From Leclercia sp. 29361 (lineage in GTDB: Bacteria > Pseudomonadota > Gammaproteobacteria > Enterobacterales > Enterobacteriaceae), in NCBI RefSeq assembly GCF_011290365.1, contig NZ_CP049786.1, positions 2,666,001-2,730,000 of the forward strand: DNA of 64,000 nt. The letters are read 5' to 3'. How positions within the stretch are numbered: position 1 is the stretch's first letter; each line of letters begins with the position of its first letter. The position numbers and the translations under genes are program-made. The notes beneath the pieces are model-generated. The model was given only the letters and a program-made list of their open reading frames with translations. It did no database searches and was not told the DNA's origin. Below are positions 19,597 through 30,653 of the stretch, piece after piece.

Positions 19597-20361
19597 TCAG
19601 CTTTCCTGGTCCCTGTCGGCTATTTCCCGCTTCTCTTCTACTGGCGGCGTGAGTGGACCACAGACGCGCTGAGCAAGCCAGGTCGCACAGGTGATCAGCA
19701 GCCACGACATCAGGGTGGCCACCACCAGATCCCGCGGCCAGTGCATGCCGAGCAGCAGGCGGCTCCCCATGACACCCGTCGCCCACACCAGCAGAATGGC
19801 GATAGTGAACGTGCGTCGACGCGGCCACAGCAATCCTACCCCCAACAAGGCCCAGCTCGCGGCGAACATTGTGTGGCCTGACGGGAAGGCAAATCCTGTC
19901 TCTTTTTGCCAGTGCTTACGTAAGAATGTCGGAACAGCCTGTTGTTCAGTAAGCTGTTCTTTCACCAGCTCGCCGCGTTCTTTACGCTTTAAATTGTAGA
20001 AGTCGTTGACCGGGACATGGTGAGTTTTTTCCAGCCAGACGACAAACGGACGCGGCTCCTGAACCTGATCTTTCACCCAGGATTTGAGTCCCTGGCCGAT
20101 CAGGATCACGCCGGCGAGAATGGCAAAGAGCATAATGGCGGCCCGCAGGCGAAAACGCAGGCACCATAGAAACCATCCGCACAACAGCGCATGCGTAATA
20201 ATGCCCCAGGGTTGGGTGACCGTCTCTGTGATCCAGTACAGCGCCTTTAGCCACCCGCTATCCGCGCCAGGCTGCCACTGCCAGCCTGATATCCATACCG
20301 TCGCAGGCATAATGAGTAATATCCCTGCACCAACTGCCGTGCGGCGGGCAATAGAAAGCAT
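19597..20361 (-). CDS. pgpB: Phosphatidylglycerophosphatase B (PgpB)
   Basis: A 254-residue PAP2-superfamily membrane enzyme, the E. coli length, with about six helices. The three catalytic motifs are visible: KxxxxxxRP as KDQVQEPRP, PSGH in FAFPSGHTMF, and the third as RLLLGMHWPRD. PgpB dephosphorylates phosphatidylglycerophosphate, undecaprenyl pyrophosphate and related lipids on the periplasmic side. It is divergent from ribA. Confidence 0.95.
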   Translation of the reverse strand: MLSIARRTAVGAGILLIMPATVWISGWQWQPGADSGWLKALYWITETVTQPWGIITHALLCGWFLWCLRFRLRAAIMLFAILAGVILIGQGLKSWVKDQVQEPRPFVVWLEKTHHVPVNDFYNLKRKERGELVKEQLTEQQAVPTFLRKHWQKETGFAFPSGHTMFAASWALLGVGLLWPRRRTFTIAILLVWATGVMGSRLLLGMHWPRDLVVATLMSWLLITCATWLAQRVCGPLTPPVEEKREIADRDQES

Positions 20362-20558
20362 GTCGTCTCCTTTTTTCGATAAGCCTCACAATCATAACCG
20401 AAAAATTACAACCGCGTAAAAATGTCGGATTGTGCGTTTAACGTTCGTTAAGCTGGCGGTGATTAGGTGAACCCGCGCAGCTTGTGGCAAAATATGACAA
20501 TACCGACAGCCAAACAGGCAACAGACACAAGGCGTGTCAGCATTTTCTGGAGAATCAC

Positions 20559-21149
20559 ATGCAGCTTAAACGTGTGGCAGAAGCCAATCTGCCAACCCCA
20601 TGGGGCGATTTCCTGATGGTGGGTTTTGAAGAACTGGCAACCGGGCAGGATCACGTTGCGTTAGTGTTCGGGGATACCTCCGGGCAGACGCCAGTGCTTG
20701 CTCGCGTCCATTCCGAGTGTTTGACGGGTGACGCCCTGTTTAGCCTGCGCTGCGATTGTGGTTTTCAACTGGAAGCCGCCCTGTCGCACATTGCGGAAGA
20801 AGGCCGTGGCATCCTGCTGTATCACCGTCAGGAGGGTCGTAATATCGGCCTGCTGAATAAAATCCGCGCCTATGCCCTGCAGGATCAAGGGTACGATACC
20901 GTGGAAGCGAACCATCAGTTAGGCTTTGCTGCCGATGAGCGCGATTTCACCCTCTGCGCCGATATGTTCAAGCTGCTGGGCGTGGACGAAGTGCGTCTTC
21001 TGACCAACAACCCGCGTAAGGTCGAGATCCTGACCGAAGCTGGCATCAACATCGTTGAGCGCGTGCCGCTGATCGTGGGCCGCAACCCGAACAACGAACA
21101 CTATCTGGATACCAAAGCGGCGAAGCTTGGGCATCTCCTTAGCGAATAA
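20559..21149 (+). CDS. ribA: GTP cyclohydrolase II (RibA)
   Basis: A 196-residue zinc enzyme that opens GTP in the first step of riboflavin synthesis. The start [18 protein letters not shown] behind CTGGAGAATCAC gives the E. coli length; a longer open frame begins 25 codons upstream and is rejected. The zinc ligands are in [16 protein letters not shown] (about Cys54, Cys65, Cys67). The GTP-binding stretch is [15 protein letters not shown]. Confidence 0.97.
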   Translation: MQLKRVAEANLPTPWGDFLMVGFEELATGQDHVALVFGDTSGQTPVLARVHSECLTGDALFSLRCDCGFQLEAALSHIAEEGRGILLYHRQEGRNIGLLNKIRAYALQDQGYDTVEANHQLGFAADERDFTLCADMFKLLGVDEVRLLTNNPRKVEILTEAGINIVERVPLIVGRNPNNEHYLDTKAAKLGHLLSE

Positions 21150-21185
21150 AAAATAACAGCCCGGCAGCGCAAGGCATGCCGGGCT
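21146..21185 (-). terminator. Terminator after acnA (convergent with ribA)
   Basis: A nine-base-pair stem (AGCCCGGCA / TGCCGGGCT) is followed on the minus strand by GTTATTTTTTATT, suiting acnA transcripts. The T tail overlaps the end of ribA, and no T run lies on the plus-strand side. Confidence 0.8.
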
Positions 21186-21197
21186 GGTCACAGCACG

Positions 21198-23873
21198 TTA
21201 ATTCAACATATTACGAATCACATAGTGCAGGATGCCGTCGTTCTGGTAGTAGGTCAGCTCTGTCGCGGTATCAATACGGCAGCGACACTCCACCATCTCG
21301 GTTTGCCCGTCCGCCCGCGTCAGTTTGACCGATACCGTGGCACCCGGCGTCAGACTTTGCAGATCCGCAATATCAATACGCTCCTCCCCGGTCAGCCCCA
21401 GCGTTTTACGTGATGTCCCCTGCGGGAACTCCAGGGGTAAAATCCCCATCCCAATCAGGTTTGAACGGTGGATACGCTCAAACGACTCAGCGATCACCAC
21501 GCGCACGCCCAGCAGTCGAGGTCCTTTTGCAGCCCAGTCGCGACTGGATCCGGAGCCGTACTCTTTCCCGGCAATGACCGCCAGCGGCGTGCCTTCCTGC
21601 TGATACTTCATGGCAGCATCGTAAATCGAGATCACTTCCGTGCCCGGCAGATGGCGGGTCATCCCACCTTCGACCCCTGGCACCATCTCGTTGCGAATGC
21701 GGATATTAGCGAAGGTACCGCGCATCATCACCTCATGGTTGCCGCGACGCGAACCGTAGGAGTTGAAGTCACGTCGCTCCACGCCACGACTCTGCAGATA
21801 TCGTCCAGCCGGGCTATCGGCTTTAATGCTGCCCGCCGGGGAGATGTGGTCGGTGGTCACCGAGTCGCCAAGGATGGCTAACACCCGCGCGCCGTGAATA
21901 TCTTCCAGCGGTTTTGGTTCGGCCAGCATCTCGTCGAAGAAAGGCGACAGACGGATATAGGTCGAATCATCCTGCCAGCTGTAGGTGTCTGAGCGCGCCA
22001 CCTCAATCGTTTTCCACTCCGGCGTGCCTTCGAACACTTCGGCATACTCTTTGCGGAACATGTCGGTGGAGACTTTTTCTACCGCAAGGGCGATCTCCTG
22101 TGCTGACGGCCAGATATCCTTCAGATAAACCGGATCTCCTTTGCGATCGTGCCCCAACGGCTCGGTCGCGAGGTTTATATTCATGTTGCCAGCCAGGGCA
22201 TAGGCTACCACCAGTGGCGGCGACGCCAGCCAGTTGGTTTTAATCAGCGGATGGATACGGCCTTCGAAGTTACGGTTGCCAGAGAGCACCGCCCCTACCG
22301 TCATATCGCCCTGCTTGATGGCCGTCTCGATAGGCTCCGGTAGCGGCCCGGAGTTCCCGATACAGGTGGTACACCCGTAGCCGACCAGGTTAAAGCCCAG
22401 CTCATCCAGGTACGGTGTCAGCCGGGCCTGGGCCAGATAATCGGAGACCACCTTGGACCCCGGTGCCAGCGAGGCTTTTACCCACGGCTGGCGTTTCAGC
22501 CCAAGAGTAACGGCTTTTTTTGCCAGCAGCCCGGCCGCCATCAACACGCTGGGGTTAGAGGTGTTGGTACAGGAGGTAATGGCCGCGATCACCACCGCGC
22601 CATCCGGAAGCTGGTACTGATGGCCGTTCATAACATAATCAATGGGACGGCTATCCTTGTGGGCGGTGTTAACCTCCAGCTCGGTGCTGGCGGCAAAGGC
22701 CTTCGGCACATCTGCCAGCGCCACCCGATCCTGAGGACGTTTCGGCCCGGCAAGACTGGCTTCCACTTCGCCCATATCCAGCGCCAGCGTGCTGGTGAAC
22801 ACGGGTTCATCACCCGGGTTACGCCACATTCCTTGCGCTTTGGCATAGGCCTCGACCAGCGCGACCTGCTCGCTGCTGCGCCCGCTGAGGCGCATATACT
22901 CCAGCGTTACGCCATCAATCGGGAAGAAGCCACAGGTTGCGCCATATTCCGGCGCCATGTTGGCGATGGTGGCCCGGTCAGCCAGCGGCAACGTATCGAG
23001 CCCGTCACCGTAGAATTCAACGAATTTGCCCACCACCCCATGCTTACGCAGCATCTGAGTCACGGTGAGCACCAGATCGGTTGCGGTGATGCCTTCACTC
23101 AGTTTGCCGGTCAGCTTAAAGCCGACCACGTCAGGGATCAGCATCGAGACCGGCTGGCCGAGCATGGCGGCCTCAGCTTCGATGCCCCCTACCCCCCAGC
23201 CCAACACGCCAAGGCCGTTGATCATGGTGGTGTGCGAGTCAGTACCGACCAGGGTATCCGGGTAGGCCACCCACTCTTTATCCTGCAGTTCGCTCCACAC
23301 CGCTTTGCCAAGGTATTCGAGATTGACCTGATGGCAGATGCCGGTGCCGGGCGGGACAACGCTAAAGCGGCTGAAGGCCTGCTGGCCCCACTTCAGAAAC
23401 ACATAGCGCTCGTGGTTACGCTCCATCTCCAGACGCACGTTCTCTTCAAAGGCCTCATCGTCGCCAAAGTGGTCCACGGTTACAGAGTGGTCAATAACGA
23501 GGTCCACAGGAGAAAGCGGGTTCACTTTGGCGGTATCGCCGCCGAGGCGTTTAACCGCTTCGCGCATCGCCGCCAGATCGACTACCGCCGGGACGCCAGT
23601 GAAGTCCTGCATCAGGACCCTGGCCGGACGATAGGCAATTTCCCGGTCGGCATGGGCATTTTGCAGCCACCCGGCGAGGGCGTGGATATCCTCGCTGGTG
23701 ACAGAGTCCCCATCCTGCCAGCGCAGAAGGTTTTCCAGTAACACTTTAAGCGACTTGGGTAAACGCGCGATGTCCCCAAGCTCCCTGGCGGCCAGCGGCA
23801 GGCTGTAGTAGTGATAGGTTTTGTTCTCGGCCTGCAATGTGTCCTTACTGGCTTCGCGTAAGGTTAACGACAT
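21198..23873 (-). CDS. acnA: Aconitate hydratase A (AcnA)
   Basis: An 891-residue iron-sulfur aconitase, exactly E. coli AcnA length. The [4Fe-4S] ligands are in [10 protein letters not shown] (about Cys435) and [11 protein letters not shown] (about Cys501 and Cys504). The swivel domain follows with [13 protein letters not shown] and [14 protein letters not shown]. It isomerises citrate and isocitrate in the stress/stationary-phase TCA cycle, and apo-AcnA binds mRNA. A strong Shine-Dalgarno (AAGGAGGAGC) precedes the ATG. Large antisense frames here are shadows. Confidence 0.97.
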   Translation of the reverse strand: MSLTLREASKDTLQAENKTYHYYSLPLAARELGDIARLPKSLKVLLENLLRWQDGDSVTSEDIHALAGWLQNAHADREIAYRPARVLMQDFTGVPAVVDLAAMREAVKRLGGDTAKVNPLSPVDLVIDHSVTVDHFGDDEAFEENVRLEMERNHERYVFLKWGQQAFSRFSVVPPGTGICHQVNLEYLGKAVWSELQDKEWVAYPDTLVGTDSHTTMINGLGVLGWGVGGIEAEAAMLGQPVSMLIPDVVGFKLTGKLSEGITATDLVLTVTQMLRKHGVVGKFVEFYGDGLDTLPLADRATIANMAPEYGATCGFFPIDGVTLEYMRLSGRSSEQVALVEAYAKAQGMWRNPGDEPVFTSTLALDMGEVEASLAGPKRPQDRVALADVPKAFAASTELEVNTAHKDSRPIDYVMNGHQYQLPDGAVVIAAITSCTNTSNPSVLMAAGLLAKKAVTLGLKRQPWVKASLAPGSKVVSDYLAQARLTPYLDELGFNLVGYGCTTCIGNSGPLPEPIETAIKQGDMTVGAVLSGNRNFEGRIHPLIKTNWLASPPLVVAYALAGNMNINLATEPLGHDRKGDPVYLKDIWPSAQEIALAVEKVSTDMFRKEYAEVFEGTPEWKTIEVARSDTYSWQDDSTYIRLSPFFDEMLAEPKPLEDIHGARVLAILGDSVTTDHISPAGSIKADSPAGRYLQSRGVERRDFNSYGSRRGNHEVMMRGTFANIRIRNEMVPGVEGGMTRHLPGTEVISIYDAAMKYQQEGTPLAVIAGKEYGSGSSRDWAAKGPRLLGVRVVIAESFERIHRSNLIGMGILPLEFPQGTSRKTLGLTGEERIDIADLQSLTPGATVSVKLTRADGQTEMVECRCRIDTATELTYYQNDGILHYVIRNMLN

Positions 23874-24007
23874 AAGCTCCTCCTTAATTACCGGGATTGC
23901 GATACCCTGACCTTTATCAGGGCCGTAATTAAAGATAACACATCGTCACCGTAACGATTTGATAACAACTCAAATGGACAAATTTAAGACTACAGGAGAG
24001 GGTAAAA

Positions 24008-24036
24008 ACAAAAAGCCCCGCTTTAGCGAGGCTTTA
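24008..24036. terminator. Hairpin terminator between acnA and ymiC
   Basis: AAGCCCCGC-TTTA-GCGAGGCTT has A/T runs on both sides. On the minus strand it follows the ymiC stop within about five bases and ends in TTTGTTTTT. Confidence 0.75.
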
Positions 24037-24040
24037 TTTT

Positions 24041-24142
24041 TCAGTGTAAGGTGAGGGAGATGAGCTGGTACCAGAAGAGAATCGACAGGGAGAACGCAGC
24101 GATCCACGACCAGTATTTAACTCCGGATATATTATTCATCAT
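24041..24142 (-). CDS. ymiC: YmiC-like small membrane protein
   Basis: A 33-residue reading frame, MMNNISGVKYWSWIAAFSLS..., with a single hydrophobic helix (about residues 9-30). It has the size, position (upstream of acnA, downstream of yciX/ymiA) and character of E. coli YmiC. The second ATG (24139) may be the real start. A terminator follows immediately. Function unknown. Confidence 0.65.
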   Translation of the reverse strand: MMNNISGVKYWSWIAAFSLSILFWYQLISLTLH

Positions 24143-24268
24143 TGTGACACCCGTCTTTATTTATTTGTTTACGGCTGAGTCTGGCTCAGTTCGGTATTGC
24201 TGAAGTGTATTTATTTAAGAGTACAAAAGTGCACTGGATTATTAATGCACTACGCCTGAGCGGCAGAA

Positions 24269-24439
24269 TTATTGTTTTTTGGTATCGTCTTCTGCGAACG
24301 AATCAATGAAGGCTTGCTGTTGCGGAGACAGTGTCCAGGAAGCAGGCACTTGCCCTTTAACTTCTTTACGGACTTTGCGGCGAGTGTCACGTTGCTGACA
24401 CATAGGTTTCACTGCTTCACTGCGCCCCTGTACCGTCAT
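24269..24439 (-). CDS. yciX: YciX-like small protein
   Basis: A 56-residue basic, soluble protein beginning MTVQGRSEAVKPMCQQRDTR and ending EDDTKKQ. Its start is two bases after the ymiA stop (TAACTATG), so it is coupled to ymiA. The position between cysB and acnA matches E. coli yciX. The longer in-frame extension (to 24484) overlaps ymiA and is rejected. Function unknown. Confidence 0.68.
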   Translation of the reverse strand: MTVQGRSEAVKPMCQQRDTRRKVRKEVKGQVPASWTLSPQQQAFIDSFAEDDTKKQ

Positions 24440-24441
24440 AG

Positions 24442-24582
24442 TTAACCCCAAAATTTCCAGACCAGTAACGCCACCACCACCCAAAACAGCGTGGAGCCGA
24501 GAAACACCGCCAGCCAGGCCTTACGCTTAAGTCCTGGGTTCCGTTGCGGATCCTGACGTCCTGACGGCATTGCTAACCTCAT
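24442..24582 (-). CDS. ymiA: YmiA-like small membrane protein
   Basis: A 46-residue protein, MRLAMPSGRQDPQRNPGLKR followed by one membrane helix (about residues 22-44) and a C-terminal WG. Length and pattern match E. coli YmiA. It is followed two bases later by yciX. The basic N-terminus predicts a cytoplasmic N-end. Function unknown. Confidence 0.75.
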   Translation of the reverse strand: MRLAMPSGRQDPQRNPGLKRKAWLAVFLGSTLFWVVVALLVWKFWG

Positions 24583-24732
24583 ACAATCGATATCGCTTAT
24601 CATTTAGATACCAAACAATTGGTATAAGTAATCATGGTTGAGATAAATCCTAAAGAAACTTTAGTTGAAAATCCAGCGAATTTACCAATCGTATACCGTG
24701 AAATATCTAATCTTTTGAGCGGAAATATATAA

Positions 24733-24849
24733 ATGAAACGAGGAATTTGCGTAGCGGCTATTTATTTTCTATTTTGGTTGTCTTTTTGTTACGGACAGGT
24801 ACAGAAAGCGCTAAAACTCTATGGTTATTCTGAGGAATGGCAAGCGTGA
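24733..24849 (+). CDS. Possible 38-residue secreted or membrane peptide
   Basis: A short frame, MKRGICVAAIYFLFWLSFCY then GQVQKALKLYGYSEEWQA, looks like a signal peptide or single membrane anchor with a short polar tail. It is divergent from ymiA-yciX and convergent with cysB. The upstream region is AT-rich with a weak GAGCGGA at about 10-15 bases. Not recognised; it could be a chance frame in the AT-rich gap 24583-24918, which otherwise shows nothing clear. Confidence 0.3.
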   Translation: MKRGICVAAIYFLFWLSFCYGQVQKALKLYGYSEEWQA

Positions 24850-24918
24850 GGCGGGGTTTTAATTCGGGTAAACGCAGGGATAACGGTATCCTTCCCGCAG
24901 GAAAGATACCGCAGGGTA

Positions 24919-25929
<1,011 letters not shown>

Positions 25930-26029
25930 TTAAGACGATTTGATAATAAGAAAAGGATTAACTATAACCACTATATCATTTATATCATTGCTGTATAGCC
26001 CGTAACAAAAAATAATAAACAGGCAATAA

Positions 26030-26056
26030 AAAAGGGCCGGATGTCCGGCCCTTTTA
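26030..26056. terminator. Terminator after topA
   Basis: A perfect stem (AAAGGGCCGGA / TCCGGCCCTTT) with a two-base core loop, 25-50 bases past the topA stop. It has A/T runs on both sides and on the minus strand ends in TTTTTTATTG. Confidence 0.85.
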
Positions 26057-26080
26057 CAGGTAAGTTACGGTAATTAAGGC

Positions 26081-28675
26081 TTATTTCTTGCCTTCAACCC
26101 ATTTGCCGTCAACATAAAATGCTGACCAGCCGGTGGCTTTACCGTCCTTTTCAGCAGCAACATACTGCTGCTTGGTTTTACGGCTAAAACGTACAACCGT
26201 TTTGTTGCCTTCAGGATCCTGCTGTGGCGCATCGGCCAGATAGCGCAGCTTCTCTGCGAGGCGATCGCGGAAGCGGAACAGCTCTTCCACTAACGGCGCA
26301 CGCGTTTCACGTGATTTCGGGAAGGTGTTAGCCGCCAGGAAGACGCCCGCCGCACCGTCACGCAGGACGAAGTAGGCATCAGACTTCTCGCACGGCAGCT
26401 CCGGCAAGGGAACCGGATCTTCCTTCGGCGGTGCCACTTCACCGTTACGCAGGATCTTACGCGTGTTTTTGCAGTCGTCGTTGGTACAGGCCATGTACTT
26501 GCCAAAACGCCCCATCTTCAGGTGCATTTCAGAACCACATTTCTCACACTCCACGATCGGGCCGTCATAGCCCTTAATGCGGAACTCGCCCTCTTCGATC
26601 TCGTAACCGTCGCAGGTCGGGTTGTTACCACAGACGTGCAGCTTACGCTTCGGATCGATCAGGTAGCTGTCCATCGCTGTGCCGCACTTATTACAGCGGC
26701 GCTTGGCGCGTAATGCGTTGGTTTCCGCATCATCGCCTTCCAGCACGTTCAGCACTTCGTTTTCCGGCACCAGGTTGATGGTGGTTTTGCAGCGCTCTTT
26801 CGGTGATAAAGCATAGCCTGAGCAGCCGAGGAACACGCCGGTAGTGGCGGTACGGATCCCCATCTTGCGGCCGCAGGTCGGGCAGTCGATGCTGGTCAGC
26901 ACCATCTGGTTCGGCTGCATGCCACCCTCTTCAGGGTCTTTTTCCGCTTTTTCCAGCTGGTTGGTGAAGTCGCCGAAGAAGCTGTCGAGCACTTTCTTCC
27001 ACTCGGCTTCGTGGTTCGCCACCTGGTCCAGGCTGTTTTCCATCTGCGCGGTAAAGTCGTAATTCATCAGCTCGCGGAAGTTAGCTTCCAGACGATCGGT
27101 TACGATTTCACCCATTTTCTCTGCATAGAAACGGCGGTTTTCCGTACGCACATAGCCGCGATCCTGGATGGTCGAAATGATCGACGCATAGGTGGACGGG
27201 CGACCGATGCCGCGTTTTTCCAGCTCTTTCACCAGCGAAGCTTCGCTGAAGCGAGCCGGTGGCTTGGTGAAGTGCTGGGCTGGCGTCAGTTCAACCAGAG
27301 AGAGTTCATCCCCGGCGTTGACCGCTGGCAGGGTTTTGTCTTCATCACCCTTACGCAGCGCAGGCATCACTTTGGTCCAGCCATCGAAACGCAGAATACG
27401 GCCACGCGCTTTCAGGCGGAAATCACCCGCACCGACGGTCAGGGTGGTGGAGTCGTATTGCGCTGGCGTCATCTGACAGGCAACAAACTGGCGCCAGATC
27501 AGCTGATACAGCTTCTGCGCATCGGCTTCCATATCCTTGAGGGATTCCGCCACCACAGCAACGTCAGAAGGACGAATCGCTTCGTGCGCTTCCTGTGAAT
27601 TCTCTTTGCTGTTGTACTGGTTGGCGCTCTCCGGAAGATACTTCTTACCGAAGTTATCGCCAATGTAATCACGCACCATGTTCACTGCGTCCTGGCTCAG
27701 GTTGGTGGAGTCAGTACGCATATAGGTAATGTGACCGGCTTCATACAGACGCTGAGCCATCATCATGGTTTTCTTCACGCCGTAACCCAGACGGGTACTT
27801 GCCGCCTGCTGCAGCGTGGAGGTGATAAACGGCGCGCCCGGCTTGCTGCTGGTCGGTTTGTCTTCACGATCCAGCACCTGATAGCGGGCCTTTTCCAGCA
27901 CCGCAACCGCAGCCATCGTCTGCTCACGGTTTTCAGGGCGGAACGGCTTATCGTTCTGGTGCGAGACTTCCAGCGGCAGCGTATCGCCGCCTGGCGTGGT
28001 CACGCTGGCGTCAATTTCCCAGAACTCTTCTGGCACAAACGCTTTGATTTCGCGTTCACGCTCAACCACCAGCCGCACGGCAACAGACTGTACGCGGCCC
28101 GCTGACAGGCCACGGGCAATCTTTTTCCACAGCAGTGGAGAGACCATGTAACCCACGACGCGGTCCATAAAGCGGCGCGCCTGCTGAGCGTTAACGCGAT
28201 CGATATTCAGCTCACCCGGCTTTTCAAAAGCCTGACGGATCGCGTTTTTAGTAATTTCGTTAAACACCACGCGGCTGTAGCGGGTGTCATCTCCCCCGAT
28301 CACTTCCCGCAGGTGCCATGCAATGGCCTCCCCTTCGCGGTCAAGGTCGGTTGCGAGATAGATGTGGTCGGCTTTTTCCGCCAGCTGTTTCAGCTCGGAG
28401 ACGACTTTCTCTTTACCCGGCAGCACCTCGTACTGTGCCTGCCAGTTATCCCACGGGTTAACCCCCATGCGATTTACGAGCGCGCTACGTTCATCCTTTT
28501 TAGGCTTTTTGGCCCCTTTGGTGGAGGTAGAGTCGGCGCTCTTCTTGGCTGAGCCACTGGTCGGCAGATCGCGGATATGACCGACGCTGGACTTAACCAC
28601 GTAGTCGCTACCCAGATACTTATTGATCGTTTTGGCTTTTGCCGGGGACTCAACGATAACGAGAGCTTTACCCAT
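26081..28675 (-). CDS. topA: DNA topoisomerase I (TopA)
   Basis: An 864-residue type IA topoisomerase that relaxes negative supercoils, one residue shorter than E. coli TopA. The start [20 protein letters not shown] opens the TOPRIM domain (acidic triad in [13 protein letters not shown]). The catalytic tyrosine is in [13 protein letters not shown] (about residue 319). Three Cys4 zinc ribbons (CPTC, CNKC, CEKC types) and the C-terminal ribbon-like domain follow. An ATG two codons upstream is the alternative start. Confidence 0.97.
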   Translation of the reverse strand: MGKALVIVESPAKAKTINKYLGSDYVVKSSVGHIRDLPTSGSAKKSADSTSTKGAKKPKKDERSALVNRMGVNPWDNWQAQYEVLPGKEKVVSELKQLAEKADHIYLATDLDREGEAIAWHLREVIGGDDTRYSRVVFNEITKNAIRQAFEKPGELNIDRVNAQQARRFMDRVVGYMVSPLLWKKIARGLSAGRVQSVAVRLVVEREREIKAFVPEEFWEIDASVTTPGGDTLPLEVSHQNDKPFRPENREQTMAAVAVLEKARYQVLDREDKPTSSKPGAPFITSTLQQAASTRLGYGVKKTMMMAQRLYEAGHITYMRTDSTNLSQDAVNMVRDYIGDNFGKKYLPESANQYNSKENSQEAHEAIRPSDVAVVAESLKDMEADAQKLYQLIWRQFVACQMTPAQYDSTTLTVGAGDFRLKARGRILRFDGWTKVMPALRKGDEDKTLPAVNAGDELSLVELTPAQHFTKPPARFSEASLVKELEKRGIGRPSTYASIISTIQDRGYVRTENRRFYAEKMGEIVTDRLEANFRELMNYDFTAQMENSLDQVANHEAEWKKVLDSFFGDFTNQLEKAEKDPEEGGMQPNQMVLTSIDCPTCGRKMGIRTATTGVFLGCSGYALSPKERCKTTINLVPENEVLNVLEGDDAETNALRAKRRCNKCGTAMDSYLIDPKRKLHVCGNNPTCDGYEIEEGEFRIKGYDGPIVECEKCGSEMHLKMGRFGKYMACTNDDCKNTRKILRNGEVAPPKEDPVPLPELPCEKSDAYFVLRDGAAGVFLAANTFPKSRETRAPLVEELFRFRDRLAEKLRYLADAPQQDPEGNKTVVRFSRKTKQQYVAAEKDGKATGWSAFYVDGKWVEGKK

Positions 28676-29071
28676 ATTCACCTTTACCTAATTTGTTTCT
28701 TCCAGGAATACGTCGCGTGAGTTCACCTTCCACTGGCGACGAGTCATCTATATAACGACGTCATCAGTGGATATCAACCCCCATTCGGACCAGTCGCCAA
28801 AAACGACCTCAGCCAGGTGGTTGAGATTACGGGCTTTTTCTCGCTCCGGTGTGACTGCACGACGAGATTTAGGTCGAATGTCAAGCAAATCTATTGCCAG
28901 AATGACGAAAGCGCACACTCTACCTGATAAAATCCGTTACGCAACTTTATTAGCATGCAAAAGCAAATCACGCCAGCGCTGTCCGTCTTGCCCAGCATGC
29001 CCGAAAACGGGGAAAATTTGCTCCCGGGACCGCGTCAGCGTAGACTAATATCACTGTTTAAGGAGGGGATA
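28676..29071. other. topA-yciN intergenic region, no gene supported
   Basis: This 396-base divergent promoter region should hold the several topA promoters and the yciN promoter. A 93-codon plus-strand frame (28767-29048) has no ribosome-binding site and a composition full of Arg, Ser and Cys typical of chance frames, so it is not called. Confidence 0.6.
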
Positions 29072-29323
29072 ATGCAGCAAACTACCCAACCAATTGACCG
29101 CGCAACGTTACTTGCCGAAGCAAATAAACTCATTCGTGAACATGAAGACACTCTGGCAGGGATCGAAGCCACTGGAGTGGAACAGCGTAATGGCGTGCTG
29201 GTGTTCAGCGGCGAGTATTATCTCGATGAGCAGGGGCTACCTACCCCACGCAGCACGGCGGTATTTAACATGTTTAAATACCTGGCCCATGCGCTATCGG
29301 AAAAGTATCACCTGGTCGATTAA
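29072..29323 (+). CDS. yciN: YciN, DUF2498 family protein
   Basis: An 83-residue soluble protein ([20 protein letters not shown]...) in the place of E. coli yciN, divergent from topA. The start is fixed by a very strong AAGGAGGGG seven bases upstream; a longer open frame upstream is rejected. It has been reported as up-regulated on silver or envelope stress in E. coli, but its function is not established. A bidirectional terminator follows. Confidence 0.9.
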   Translation: MQQTTQPIDRATLLAEANKLIREHEDTLAGIEATGVEQRNGVLVFSGEYYLDEQGLPTPRSTAVFNMFKYLAHALSEKYHLVD

Positions 29324-29326
29324 AGC

Positions 29327-29354
29327 AAAACGCGAGGCACTGGCCTCGCGTTTT
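29327..29354. terminator. Bidirectional terminator between yciN and sohB
   Basis: AAAACGCGAGGC-ACTG-GCCTCGCGTTTT is a perfect 12-base-pair hairpin between convergent genes, with T tails on both strands. Confidence 0.93.
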
Positions 29355-29357
29355 TGT

Positions 29358-30404
29358 TTACAGCAGGGGTTTTTGTCCACGCTGCAGCCAGCGTAGCAGG
29401 AGACGATCCGCACTCTCTGCGGCGCTATTGGTAAAGCGGTCCATCAACTTTTTCCGTCGCATATAGCGCACGCCTACCAGCTCGCGGCCCTCCATCAGCC
29501 CCAACAGCAGATCGTCGCTGGTCCCCACCTGGTCCACCAGCCCTTTTTCCAGTGCCTGGGTGCCGTACCAGTGTTCACCGGTGGCCACCTGCTCGATATC
29601 AAGCGTTGGACGCATCTGCTTCACAAAGCTTTTAAACAGTAGGTGCGTGTCGTTAAGATCCTCACGGAACTTCTGTCGCCCTTCCTCGGTGTTTTCACCG
29701 AGCAGAGTCAGGGTGCGCTTGTACTGACCCGCCGTGTGCAACTCAACGTCAATATCTTTGTTTTTCAGGAAACGATTGAAGTTGGGGATCTGCGCCACTA
29801 CGCCAATCGAACCAATAATAGAGAAAGGCGCGGCGACGATTTTATCGGCCACGCAGGCCATCATGTAACCACCGCTGGCGGCAACTTTATCTACCGCCAC
29901 CGTCAGTGGGATCTGCTTGTCACGCAGGCGTTGCAGCTGCGAGGAGGCCAGCCCGTAGCCGTGCACCACCCCACCCGGGCTTTCAAGACGCAGGACAACC
30001 TGGTCTTCAGCTCTGGCCACAGCCAGCACGGCGGTGATCTCTTCGCGCAGGGAGGAGACCTCATGCGCATCCATGCTGCCTTTGAAATCCAGCACATAGA
30101 CCCGCGGTTTTGACACCTCGGCGCGATGCTCCTGCTTTGCTTTCTGCTTTGCCGCTTTCGCGTCAAGCTTGAGCTTTTTCTTCTGCGCTTTGTGCCACAG
30201 CTTTTGTTGATGCGGGTCAAGCAGCGCCACCGACATCTCTTCCTTCATTTCCGTGTACTGCTCGCTTAACCGGGTGATCCGCAACTCACCGCGCTGACGT
30301 TTACGCTGCGTCAGGTTGACAATCAGAACTGCGACCACCGCAATGGCAATCACTACCGTTGCTATTTTGGCCAGAAATAAACCGTATTCAGAAAGTAATT
30401 CCAC
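29358..30404 (-). CDS. sohB: Predicted inner-membrane peptidase SohB (S49 family)
   Basis: A 348-residue protein started at GTG (VELLSEYGLFLAK...) behind AAGGTGG, matching E. coli SohB; an in-frame ATG 43 codons upstream is rejected. One N-terminal membrane helix (about residues 8-30), a charged Lys/Gln/Ala-rich linker and the S49 peptidase domain follow. The catalytic Ser lies in KVAASGGYMMACVADKI and the general-base Lys in HTAGQYKRTLTLLGENTEEG. High-copy sohB suppresses degP loss in E. coli. Confidence 0.93.
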   Translation of the reverse strand: MELLSEYGLFLAKIATVVIAIAVVAVLIVNLTQRKRQRGELRITRLSEQYTEMKEEMSVALLDPHQQKLWHKAQKKKLKLDAKAAKQKAKQEHRAEVSKPRVYVLDFKGSMDAHEVSSLREEITAVLAVARAEDQVVLRLESPGGVVHGYGLASSQLQRLRDKQIPLTVAVDKVAASGGYMMACVADKIVAAPFSIIGSIGVVAQIPNFNRFLKNKDIDVELHTAGQYKRTLTLLGENTEEGRQKFREDLNDTHLLFKSFVKQMRPTLDIEQVATGEHWYGTQALEKGLVDQVGTSDDLLLGLMEGRELVGVRYMRRKKLMDRFTNSAAESADRLLLRWLQRGQKPLL

Positions 30405-30653
30405 GCGTCCACCTTGGTTTAACCACTTGTTTTCACACCCAGTGTACAACAGCCTTCGCCAGGCGTCTCGCACCTGACGATACCCTTGCGAGGCGTCTTC
30501 AGGAATTGGCATTTCACGGAAAAATGTTTGCAAATTGTTAATTTTACAGTGAACTCTCCGGATGACTGATTGATATCCTGCTCACTTTCGGGCATAAAGC
30601 CGAAAAGAGACCGCACAGCATGGGCCGCGCCAACGCGCGCCAGAGGAGTGACT

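Noticed and set aside
22620..23741. 373-codon frame antisense to acnA
   Set aside because: It lies wholly inside acnA on the other strand, has no Shine-Dalgarno and shows the His/Arg/Gln-rich composition typical of antisense frames in GC-rich genes.
28767..29048. 93-codon frame in the topA-yciN gap
   Set aside because: No ribosome-binding site, and it overlaps the expected topA promoters; the composition suggests chance.
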